Assembly (NCBI GenBank): GCA_024707325.1
Contig: JANPZY010000001.1
Location: 310,001-374,000, forward strand
DNA: 64,000 nucleotides
Origin: Opitutus sp.
GTDB lineage: Bacteria; Verrucomicrobiota; Verrucomicrobiia; Opitutales; Opitutaceae
Reading direction: 5' to 3'
The translations under genes were made by a program, and so were the position numbers. Below, piece by piece: positions 57,026 to 64,000 of this stretch. The notes under the pieces were generated by a model that saw only the letters and a list, made by a program, of their open reading frames with translations, ran no database searches and had not been told where the DNA came from. Within the stretch, counting starts at the first letter, position 1; the number at the start of each line of letters is the position of its first letter.

Positions 57026-58065
57026 CGGATTTGGCCGGCTGGGTCACAGTCGGCGGAGGGAGTTTGCGGGTGAGTTGCACGGCTACGCGGTCGGAATCGA
57101 GTCCGACGGTGCCGACGAACTTGGGCGTGCCGTTGAGCAGCACGTGGGTGTCATGGAAAAGGGTCGCAGGCAGTTCGATCACGTCGCCCACGCGCAGGCT
57201 CGTCACTTCGCGCAGACTCAGCTCGAGCGCGTTCCACTCGGCGCGCACGGGCATGGTGATGTTTTCGTAGGACTTCTGCCACTCGGCGCGTTTCTGCGGC
57301 TGCGAGACGGCGGTGTCCTTTTGCCGGCGCGCCTGCATCTTCTTCACGACCGGCTCGATCGTGTAATACGGCACGCCGATCTGCATCTGCTCGGAGCAGT
57401 CGCCGAAATTCACCTCGAGGGTGAGGATCAACACGATCGCGTCCTTCGGCGAGGTCTGGAGGAAGCGGCCGTTGTTTTCGTGGCCGATGATGATCGGGTG
57501 GAGTTCCTGTTCGGTCTTCCACTGCGCGCACCACTCTTCGAGGACGATGTTGATCACATCCTCGAGCAGCGCGATTTCGATCTCGGTGAGATAGCGCTCG
57601 GCCTTGACCGAGTGACCGCGGCCGCCGAGCAGACGATCGGCGATCGTGAGCGCGAGCCGCGGATTCGTGTCGAGGATGCCGACGCCGACGAGCGGATCGA
57701 CTTTGAAGAGACTTAGATGCGTGGGATTCGGCAGCGAGTCGGTGAACTTCGAATACGTCGACGTCGTGAGTCGCGCCATCTTCAGGCCGAACTCCATGCG
57801 CAGATACAGCGAGAGCCGCGCGGAGAGATAGCGGATGAAATCCTCGTGCAGGAGGCGGAGCCGCCGCAGTTCGATTTCCGAAAAGGAAGACCGGATTGCG
57901 AAAGTCGTAGGGCTCGACCTTGATCTCGGCGCCGCCGTGCCGCGTGCCGTCGGGCCGAATCAGCAGCTGCTTCGGCGCAGCCGAGATGACTTCCTGCGCG
58001 AGCAGTTTGTCGATCTCGGACTGGTCGAGCGTGCCGCCGCCTGAGCTGTTCGGATCATCCGCCAT
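57006..58065 (-). CDS. fliM: Flagellar motor switch protein FliM (reading frame broken by one extra base)
   Basis: As written the frame starting at 58065 (MADDPNSSGGGTLDQSEIDKLL) turns into unrelated sequence after NPVFLF. Removing one T from the T4 run (A4 at 57881-57884) gives NPVFLSEIELRRLRLLHEDF, then RLSLYLRMEFGLKMARLTT and the rest of FliM to 57006: 352 residues. The N-terminal DQSEIDKLL is the CheY-binding peptide of FliM. The C-terminal SpoA domain follows. The intact downstream coding argues for a sequence error. Confidence 0.9.
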
Positions 58066-58074
58066 GGAGACGCG

Positions 58075-58674
58075 TTACTGAACGACGAAGTCGGAGAAAT
58101 AGACCTGTTCGGCGACCTTCTTGCCGAGGGCCTGGTTGTAGGCCGCGACGAGTTTTTCGCGCAGCACGTTCTTCGCGCCCGGTTCCTCGAGATCGGCGAG
58201 CGAGAGCGAGGAGAGCACGTTGAGCGTCACGTCGGTCAGGCGAGGCTTGTTGCTCTCGAAGACCGACTTGATGTTCACATCCGGCGCGCCGGTGACGAGG
58301 AACGTGGTCTTCAGATAACGCGTGCCCATCGTGCCCGCGAGATTCACGACCATGTTCTGAAACTCGTAGCCGGCATCCTTGCCGTCTTTCGCAGCCTTGC
58401 CGTGTTCGCCGTGCGCGGAGCCGGAGGATTCGCCGCTCGGCGCGGCCACCGGAGTGGCGGCGAGTTTCTGCTGCAGGCTCGGGATAAGCACGAACTGCGC
58501 GACCGCCCACGTCAGGGCCGGCGCGAGGACCAAGGCCGCGAGCGTGGGGAGCCACGCCTTGAGGCCCCCACCGCTGGCGGCGGTCGGAGCCGCCGACGCG
58601 GGAGCGTGAGCCGCACCCGGCGCAGCCGCGGAACCGGGCGCGCCGGCAGGAGCAGTGGGAGCAGCCTTGGCCAT
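58075..58674 (-). CDS. fliL: Flagellar basal body protein FliL
   Basis: 199 residues: a long Ala/Pro-rich cytoplasmic start, one membrane segment (AALVLAPALTWAVAQFVLIP) and the periplasmic FliL domain (MVVNLAGTMGTRYLKTTFLV, then AYNQALGKKVAEQVYFSDFV). FliL surrounds and supports the stator. It lies between flgE and fliM. Confidence 0.9.
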   Translation of the reverse strand: MAKAAPTAPAGAPGSAAAPGAAHAPASAAPTAASGGGLKAWLPTLAALVLAPALTWAVAQFVLIPSLQQKLAATPVAAPSGESSGSAHGEHGKAAKDGKDAGYEFQNMVVNLAGTMGTRYLKTTFLVTGAPDVNIKSVFESNKPRLTDVTLNVLSSLSLADLEEPGAKNVLREKLVAAYNQALGKKVAEQVYFSDFVVQ

Positions 58675-58681
58675 GGCAGGA

Positions 58682-59479
58682 TTAGTTGCGCTTGAGGTTG
58701 ACGATGTCCTCGAGGACGGAGTCCGAAACCGTGATCAGGCGCGAACCAGCCTGGAAGCTGCGCTGCGTCGTGATGAGGTTCGAGAATTGATCGGTGAGAT
58801 CGACGTTGGACTGCTCGAGCACGCCGGACTTGATGGAGCCCAGACCGGAGGTGCCGGCCTCGGCGATGTCGGTGACCGCAGCGCCGGTGGCGGAGAAGTC
58901 GAAGAGGCTGTTGCCCATTTTCATGAGCTTGGACTCTTCCGGCACTTTCAGCAGGCCGACCTTTTGCGAGGTGTCGGTGGTGCCGTCCGCGTAGAAGATG
59001 CTCACGAGACCATCGCTGCCGATGCTCACCGAGGCGACGTCTTCGTAGTTGGCGGCCACGATCGGACTGCCGTCGGAGCCGAGCACGCGGTAGCCCTGCT
59101 CGTTGACCAGGTTGCCGGAGCTGTCGAAGGTGAAGGCGCCATTGCGCGTGGCGAAGTTCTGCGTGCCGTTCCGCACGACGAAGTAGCCGGCGCCGGAGAT
59201 GCCGAGGTCGGTGACCACGCCCGTGCCCGCAAAGGAGCCCTGCGTGTAGTTCGTCGAGATGCTCGAGATCTGCACACCCGTGCCAACCTGCACCGCGGCG
59301 TCGCCGGCGGCGGTCGTGGCGGAGCGCAGCGTGTTGCTGAAGGTGTCGGAGAAATTCGCGTTCGAGGCCTTGAAGGCCGTCGTGTTCACGTTGGCGATGT
59401 TGTTACCGATGACCTCGAGGCCTTTGCTGAAGGTGCGGAGAGCGCTGACGCCGGAGGTGAGAGTGCCGATGAGTCCCAT
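58682..59479 (-). CDS. flgE: Flagellar hook protein FlgE (short)
   Basis: 265 residues from the ATG at 59477-59479 (MGLIGTLTSGVSALRTFSKG, then LEVIGNNIANVNTTAFKAS). The C-terminus SGLGSIKSGVLEQSNVDLTD, then FSNLITTQRSFQAGSRLITV is the hook/rod pattern. Hook proteins are usually 350-450 residues, so the surface-exposed middle domain is largely missing. Position after flgD and before fliL supports FlgE rather than FlgG, which is present elsewhere in the window. Confidence 0.85.
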   Translation of the reverse strand: MGLIGTLTSGVSALRTFSKGLEVIGNNIANVNTTAFKASNANFSDTFSNTLRSATTAAGDAAVQVGTGVQISSISTNYTQGSFAGTGVVTDLGISGAGYFVVRNGTQNFATRNGAFTFDSSGNLVNEQGYRVLGSDGSPIVAANYEDVASVSIGSDGLVSIFYADGTTDTSQKVGLLKVPEESKLMKMGNSLFDFSATGAAVTDIAEAGTSGLGSIKSGVLEQSNVDLTDQFSNLITTQRSFQAGSRLITVSDSVLEDIVNLKRN

Positions 59480-59525
59480 GGTGAGATGTAGTTGAGTTTT
59501 GGATTTGGAGAGGTGGCAGGTTCGA

Positions 59526-59966
59526 TCAGGATTCGGAAACAGGCGCCGGCTCGACGAGCAGCACCGCGGAAACGGGATAGGTGTAATCGCCAATCACGAT
59601 GCGTGGCGTGCCATCCATGAATTCCACACCGGAGACGTCGCCCGTCACCAAACCGCCCTGGCCGTCATCGACCGTCACCCGACGGCCGATGTAGCTGTTG
59701 GCAGTGAGCGCGTCCTGCTGGTTGTTGAGCTGCGTGATCTGCTGCAGCAGCGAGCTGCTGTTATCGAGCGCAGTGAACTGCGCCATCTGCGCGATGAAAG
59801 CCGTATCCTCCATGGGCTTCATCGGATCCTGTTGCTGAAACTGCACGGCCAGCAGGCGGAGAAAATCCTCCTGCCCCAGCACAGTCTTCTTGGTCGAGGC
59901 CGTCTGCGTCGTTTCGGACGTCGTGCCCGAGGCGGCGTAGGCGGACGTTGCGGAGGTGACTTGCAT
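59526..59966 (-). CDS. flgD: Flagellar hook-capping protein FlgD
   Basis: 146 residues with the FlgD landmark LGQEDFLRLLAVQFQQQDPM, then MEDTAFIAQMAQFTALDNSS. The late block SYIGRRVTVDDGQGGLVTG and VEFMDGTPRIVIG fits the Tudor-like domain. FlgD caps the growing hook. It lies five bases downstream of fliK. Confidence 0.93.
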   Translation of the reverse strand: MQVTSATSAYAASGTTSETTQTASTKKTVLGQEDFLRLLAVQFQQQDPMKPMEDTAFIAQMAQFTALDNSSSLLQQITQLNNQQDALTANSYIGRRVTVDDGQGGLVTGDVSGVEFMDGTPRIVIGDYTYPVSAVLLVEPAPVSES

Positions 59967-59971
59967 AAAAA

Positions 59972-61693
59972 TCAGGCGAAAGCGTGGAGCCGGCGCGTGC
60001 TGGGCAGCGGAGCCGGAGTGATCGAGATGGCCGGCGCGACCGGCTGCGCGGGTGCAGCGGATTCACGCTCGGCGGTGGAGATACGGAACGGCGTCGTCGG
60101 CGCTTCCTGCTGCTGTTGCGCGGAGCGACCTTCGCGGTGCGAAGCACCGGCATCGGCCTGCATCGACGACGACGCGGGATTTGTGGAAAACACCGGCTCG
60201 GCGAGGCGCTGCGCGCCCGCGTCGAATTGCGCCGTCACCGAGCGCCACTCAGTGGCGAGCGCCGCGCGCAGTTCCGGGGATTCCGTGCGGAACGTCGTTT
60301 GAATCTCGCCGCCACGAAGCGCCACGTGAACCGCGAGGTCCGTGCCCGACACGGAGAACTTCAGATTCACGCCCCGCGCATCGGCGGTCGAAAATTGCTG
60401 CACTGTCTCGAGCGTCGTCGCGATCGCGCGCCGCGCGGTCGCCACCTGCTCGGTTTCGCCCGTCGCCTCACTCGCCACGGTCTCGAACGCGACGGGAGCA
60501 ACCGTCACATTCGGCAACGGCTCCGCCCGAAAAACGGGAGAGACATAGTCGTGTGAGAACAAAACAGGCATGGGCTCACTCGAGTTAGCAGCGCGGGTGC
60601 CAACGTTAGGTTCTTGTTTTGCAACCTGCTGCTTGCTAGCCATTAACTCAGCGTTTTTAACTGCCTTTTCCGGCGTGGCTGGAGCCACCTCCCCGCGCGG
60701 GGTCGAAACGGCAATATTTTCCCGGTGCTCGCCGGTCGTGTGCGCCTCCACCCCGGAACCGCGCGCGAAGGCGCGGTAGGTATCGATCGAGCGCCGCGCT
60801 TCCGGCGAAATCGCCGCAACAATTTTCTCCTCCGCCTCCGTGGTCGTTTCGGCTGCGACGGCGGGTTTTGAAACACGCGTCGACGCCACCTCGGCCTGCG
60901 CCACTTGCGTGCGAGCGAGCGTTTCCGGACGAACCGGAACCGCAACCGTATCCATATTTTCAGGACGCGCCGCCGGAGCCGAACGCGTAAACGTGCGCGC
61001 CACCGCCGCGATCTCGGGCAGCAACGCTTCCGGCACGCTCGATTGCGGTTCGGATTGCGGAGCCGCCGCGACCGTGACCACCGGAGAAACGTCCGCCTTG
61101 CCCTGCCCCTGCGCGACTTCCGGCGAAGACGACTTTTCGGGCGCGGCCGGAGCGACGCGCGAGGAAACCGTCTCTGTCGGGCGCGTGTCCGTAGCGACCA
61201 CTTCGTTCTCAGGCGTCGCAGGCGCAGCGGGCATCGCCGCCACCTGCGGTTGAAAAATCATGCTCACGGGCACTTCCGCCACCGCGATCGGATTTGCCGG
61301 TTCTTCCGCGCCTTCTTCGGGAGCGTGTTCGGCTTGAGTCGGGACGGAGTGCGGACCGGGTCGGGACACCGTGCGGACCGAGTCGGGACTCGGTGCGGAC
61401 CGGGTCGGGACCAGGTGCGGACCGACTTGGGCCCCGGTGGGGACCGTCTCGGTGCTCGGTGCGGTCTGCGTCGTGCCCGTGTGCGGCTCGACGCTGGCCT
61501 CGGGGAGGACGGGCTCACCGCCGGGTGCGGCTTGCGTCGGCGGCACGATCTCCGGGGCCGGCGGTTGCGTGGCCGCGAGGAGAACGGCGCCGAAACCTTC
61601 GAGGGCGGCCTCGGGTATCACATCAGTGGATACAGCGGAGCCGGTGCCGGGAGCGGCGGAAACAGGAGGAAGTGTGGGGACGGAGAGTTGCAT
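59972..61693 (-). CDS. fliK: Flagellar hook-length control protein FliK-like
   Basis: 573 residues. The long N-terminal part is Pro/Ala/Val/Ser/Thr/Glu-rich and disordered. It contains repeat array A5 (residues about 64-122), read through without a stop. The C-terminal part has the FliK-type block LKFSVSGTDLAVHVALRGGE, then LRAALATEWRSVTAQFDAGA. FliK measures hook length and triggers the FlhB switch. Position beside flgD and the MotE-like gene supports the call. Sequence similarity outside the C-terminal part is weak, as is usual for FliK. Confidence 0.8.
   Translation of the reverse strand: MQLSVPTLPPVSAAPGTGSAVSTDVIPEAALEGFGAVLLAATQPPAPEIVPPTQAAPGGEPVLPEASVEPHTGTTQTAPSTETVPTGAQVGPHLVPTRSAPSPDSVRTVSRPGPHSVPTQAEHAPEEGAEEPANPIAVAEVPVSMIFQPQVAAMPAAPATPENEVVATDTRPTETVSSRVAPAAPEKSSSPEVAQGQGKADVSPVVTVAAAPQSEPQSSVPEALLPEIAAVARTFTRSAPAARPENMDTVAVPVRPETLARTQVAQAEVASTRVSKPAVAAETTTEAEEKIVAAISPEARRSIDTYRAFARGSGVEAHTTGEHRENIAVSTPRGEVAPATPEKAVKNAELMASKQQVAKQEPNVGTRAANSSEPMPVLFSHDYVSPVFRAEPLPNVTVAPVAFETVASEATGETEQVATARRAIATTLETVQQFSTADARGVNLKFSVSGTDLAVHVALRGGEIQTTFRTESPELRAALATEWRSVTAQFDAGAQRLAEPVFSTNPASSSMQADAGASHREGRSAQQQQEAPTTPFRISTAERESAAPAQPVAPAISITPAPLPSTRRLHAFA
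61327..61502. repeat. 22-bp tandem repeat array A5 inside fliK
   Basis: Eight 22-bp units start at 61327, 61349, 61371, 61393, 61415, 61437, 61459 and 61481. They share the unit of the intergenic arrays. Because 22 is not a multiple of three, successive units are read in three alternating frames (VPTR, then PDSVR and RPGPH type peptides), and none contains a stop on the fliK strand. Confidence 0.9.
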
Positions 61694-61754
61694 TGGTAAA
61701 AACCCTCCGTGGCGGTCACCGCGCCGGTCCGTGGCGCGGGAGGAAAAGGAAAGA

Positions 61755-62369
61755 TCAGCTCTGGGCGCGGCCGGCCTTCATCAGGCGGAGCTTTTCGGAA
61801 AGGATGGCGGCGCGGCGCGCGAGCGGGCCGTCGGTTCCGGTGGTCTTGCTCATCTCCTCGAAGATGGGTCCGACGACGTCGGGCTTCATGAGGAAGAGAA
61901 TTTTGACGGCGGTAATGTCGTCCAACTCGCGGATGATCGCGACGGCGGCGCGCGGCGTGAGCGCGGAATAGGTCTGCGCGAGTGCGCGGAGGTTCTTCGC
62001 TTCGTCTTCGCGGATGGCGACGACGCGCTCGGAAATTTCGAGACGCAGGCCCTCGATCTCGGCGCGCATGACGGCGAGTTCCTGCCGTTCGGCGGCGATG
62101 CGAGCTTCGCGCTGATCGAGTTGTTCGGAGCGTTTTGCGAGTCGCGCGCGCTCTTCTTTGAGTTCGTTGGAGAGGTTCTCGATCTCGATGGTCCAGAAAT
62201 CCCAGCCCCGCTCCTTCGTCGGCTTGGCCGCCTCGACTTGCGCGCGCGCCTCGAGGATCTGCGCGACGATGGGCGCAGCCGCGCGATGCAGGGAGAAAAG
62301 CCCGACCGCGGCGGAGAGGAGCACCGCGAATGCGGCGGTGACGTAGGGAGAACGGAGCAGCGTCGTCAT
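61755..62369 (-). CDS. MotE-like flagellar protein with MgtE-N type domain
   Basis: 204 residues: one N-terminal membrane segment (AAFAVLLSAAVGLFSL), a long coiled coil (about 60-120, LSNELKEERARLAKRSEQL) and a C-terminal MgtE-N type repeat domain (YSALTPRAAVAIIRELDDIT, then AVKILFLMKPDVVGPIFEEM). This is the layout of MotE, a periplasmic chaperone of stator or MotC proteins in some bacteria. It overlaps the fliJ stop by four bases and lies upstream of fliK. The function here is inferred. Confidence 0.8.
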   Translation of the reverse strand: MTTLLRSPYVTAAFAVLLSAAVGLFSLHRAAAPIVAQILEARAQVEAAKPTKERGWDFWTIEIENLSNELKEERARLAKRSEQLDQREARIAAERQELAVMRAEIEGLRLEISERVVAIREDEAKNLRALAQTYSALTPRAAVAIIRELDDITAVKILFLMKPDVVGPIFEEMSKTTGTDGPLARRAAILSEKLRLMKAGRAQS

Positions 62370-62822
62370 GACGAGAGGAAGGACGGTTTAAGGCGGCGCC
62401 GACCCGCGAGATCGTCGAAGGCGGCCTGCTCTTCGCGGTCGGTCTCCTGGCGGTGCTTGAGACGCGCCTTGTCTTCGAGACGACGCACGACTTCGACCTG
62501 GCGGTGAGCTTCGAGATAAACGGCGCGGTGTTTCTCCATCTCTTCGCGGGCGGCGATCATCGCGCGCTCGGTCTCGACTTCGGCCGCGCACTCGCGGCGG
62601 TAGTCGGAAAGGAGGAGTGCAGCTTCCGCGGCGGGATAGGTGCGGCTGCGACCGGAAAAGAGCGCGGCCTCGAGCGCGGCCATGCGCACGCGCGTGCGCG
62701 AAAGGATTTCTTCAGCCTGAACGTAAGCCTGAACGGCGGTCGCGAACTGTTCGCGGGCGCGAGCTTCGCGGTGGGCGCGCAAAACGGCCACCGGACGGAG
62801 GGGGGAAGCGGAAGCGTTTCAT
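62366..62822 (-). CDS. fliJ: Flagellar export protein FliJ-like (reading frame broken by one extra base)
   Basis: With one C removed from the C6 run (G6 at 62800-62805) a gene of 151 residues starts at the ATG 62820-62822, reading MKRFRFPLRPVAVLRAHREA. The protein is a long coiled coil (ERAMIAAREEMEKHRAVYLE, then VVRRLEDKARLKHRQETDRE), as is FliJ. The start overlaps the fliI stop (ATGA). As written, the frame is open only from an internal position. FliJ stimulates the FliI ATPase and export gate. Confidence 0.85.
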
Positions 62823-64000
62823 GCGAGGATTTGTTTGAGGGTCTGAAAGCTCTGGGCTCTCGGGGTGTGCTCCTGCACCGGCTGGCGCAGGAAATTGCGA
62901 AGCGGCTCATGCAGCGCGATGGCGCGATCGAGCGCGGTGTTGCCGCCTTTCTGATAGGCGCCGATCGAAACGAGGTCCTCGTTTTTCCGATACAGCGCGA
63001 GCACCTCGCGCGCACGGCCGGCGAGCGCGACTTCCTCGGGCGTGCACACGTCGCGCGTGAGACGGCTGACACTCTCGAGCACGTCGATGGCGGGATAGTG
63101 ATTGAAGTGCGCGAGCTGACGCGAAAGCACGATGTGCCCGTCAAGAATACCGCGCACGGCGTCGGCGACGGGCTCGTTCATGTCGTCACCTTCGACCAGC
63201 ACAGTGTAGAGCGCGGTGATGGCGCCCTGCTCTCCCGCGCCGGCGCGCTCGAGCAGACGCGGCAGCATGGCGAACACGGACGGCGTGTAACCGCGCGTCG
63301 CGGGCGGTTCGCCGACGGCGAGACCGATTTCGCGCTGCGCCATCGCGAAGCGCGTCACCGAGTCCATCATGAAGAGGACGCTTTTGCCCTTGTCGCGCCA
63401 AGCTTCGGCGATCGCCGTGGCGGTAAACGCGGCGCGCAGGCGCAGCGGCGCGGGCGTGTCGGACGTGGCGACGACCACGATCGCGCGCTTCATGCCCTCG
63501 GGGCCAAGATCCTTTTCGATAAATTCGCGAACTTCGCGACCGCGCTCACCGACGAGCGCGATGACAATCACGTCGGCTTCGGAGCCGCGGGCGATCATGC
63601 CCATCAACGTGGACTTACCGACGCCGGAACCGGCGAAGAGACCGAGACGCTGACCGCGACCGAACGGAATAAACGCATCGATCGCGCGCACGCCGGTGGT
63701 GAACGCCTGCCTGATGCGCTCGCGATGCAGCGGGTGCGGCGGCTGCGCGTTGTGGGAAATGTTGCGATCCACCGGCATGAGGCCGAGTCCGTCGAACGGA
63801 CGGCCGAGCGCATCGACCACGCGACCGAACATCTCGGGACCGGGACGCGGCAGCGCGGGTTTTTCGCAAGCGGCGACTTCGCAGCCGACGTGCAGACCGG
63901 CGGCGTCGCCGAGCGGCATGAGCAGCACGCGATGCTCGCGGAAACCGACGACCTCGGCGCGCACCTCAAACGGAAAACGCGGCGAGCGGACGAGGCACAG
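62819..64000 (-). CDS. fliI: Flagellar export ATPase FliI (right-truncated: N-terminus missing)
   Basis: 393 codons are visible and the frame is open to the window edge. The Walker A loop GLFAGSGVGKSTLMG and the F1-type region VGERGREVREFIEKDLG, then MMDSVTRFAMAQREIG are clear. The C-terminal block REVLALYRKNEDLVSIGAYQ is typical of FliI. It is the export ATPase related to F1-beta. An apparent start at 63964 is internal; FliI is normally about 440 residues, so about 50 N-terminal residues lie outside. Confidence 0.95.
   Translation of the reverse strand: MCLVRSPRFPFEVRAEVVGFREHRVLLMPLGDAAGLHVGCEVAACEKPALPRPGPEMFGRVVDALGRPFDGLGLMPVDRNISHNAQPPHPLHRERIRQAFTTGVRAIDAFIPFGRGQRLGLFAGSGVGKSTLMGMIARGSEADVIVIALVGERGREVREFIEKDLGPEGMKRAIVVVATSDTPAPLRLRAAFTATAIAEAWRDKGKSVLFMMDSVTRFAMAQREIGLAVGEPPATRGYTPSVFAMLPRLLERAGAGEQGAITALYTVLVEGDDMNEPVADAVRGILDGHIVLSRQLAHFNHYPAIDVLESVSRLTRDVCTPEEVALAGRAREVLALYRKNEDLVSIGAYQKGGNTALDRAIALHEPLRNFLRQPVQEHTPRAQSFQTLKQILA

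Overview
The window looks like a GC-rich chromosome segment from a motile verrucomicrobial bacterium, most likely of the Opitutales/Opitutaceae type. The basis is PVC-style fusions of a membrane-bound-dehydrogenase domain with a heme c domain, a DUF1080 domain in a sugar operon, weak or absent Shine-Dalgarno sequences, and general protein character. This placement is an inference from gene content; no 16S gene is present.

Layout. 1-5.9 kb: the end of a class I fumarase, a YjbQ-family protein, a class II fumarase, an ECF sigma factor with a membrane-protein partner, a polyprenyl diphosphate synthase and a CPBP protease. 6.1-10.7 kb: a type IV pilus pilM-N-O-P-Q operon on the minus strand. 10.9-17.6 kb: a tiny ribosome-associated protein, an AddA/AddB-type recombination helicase-nuclease (addB is split) and ribosomal protein S20. 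17.7-22.7 kb: a LuxR-type response regulator and three minor-pilin-like genes, the last unusually large. 22.7-25.7 kb: repeat-rich DNA carrying the RNase P RNA gene and a flagellin gene. 25.7-34 kb: flagellar operon 1 (csrA, fliW, flgL, flgK, flgN, flgJ, flgI, flgH, flgA, flgG, flgF). 34.1-46.7 kb: a XylR-type regulator divergent from a sugar operon with two large periplasmic cytochrome c fusion enzymes, a Gfo/Idh/MocA oxidoreductase and an MFS transporter. 46.8-64 kb: flagellar operon 2 (motB, motA, fliA, a small membrane protein, flhF, flhA, flhB, fliR, fliQ, fliP, fliO, fliN, fliM, fliL, flgE, flgD, fliK, a MotE-like gene, fliJ, fliI), running off the right edge.

How the genes work together. 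Both flagellar operons and flagellin have a good sigma-54 site (GG-N10-GC) upstream of flgF, flhB and the flagellin gene. fliA supplies a second flagellar sigma factor. CsrA and FliW next to flagellin suggest flagellin-level translational control. Pilus assembly genes and minor pilins indicate a type IV pilus machine.

Most notable signals. (1) A family of 22-bp tandem arrays occurs at five places: 5911-6130, 11090-11221, 25250-25425, 46634-46809 and 61327-61502. Each unit has two 8-bp near-dyads spaced 11 bp apart. Three arrays run across or up to a gene's stop codon, and one lies in the coding sequence of fliK. (2) At least six otherwise intact genes carry a single extra base, five of them in a homopolymer of four or more (the ECF sigma gene has one extra G); addB is broken at a CT run. 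This points to systematic assembly indels rather than gene decay, and it hides one small flagellar gene. (3) FlhF has degenerate GTPase motifs. (4) A composite repeat cassette is present in two copies flanking rnpB and flagellin.
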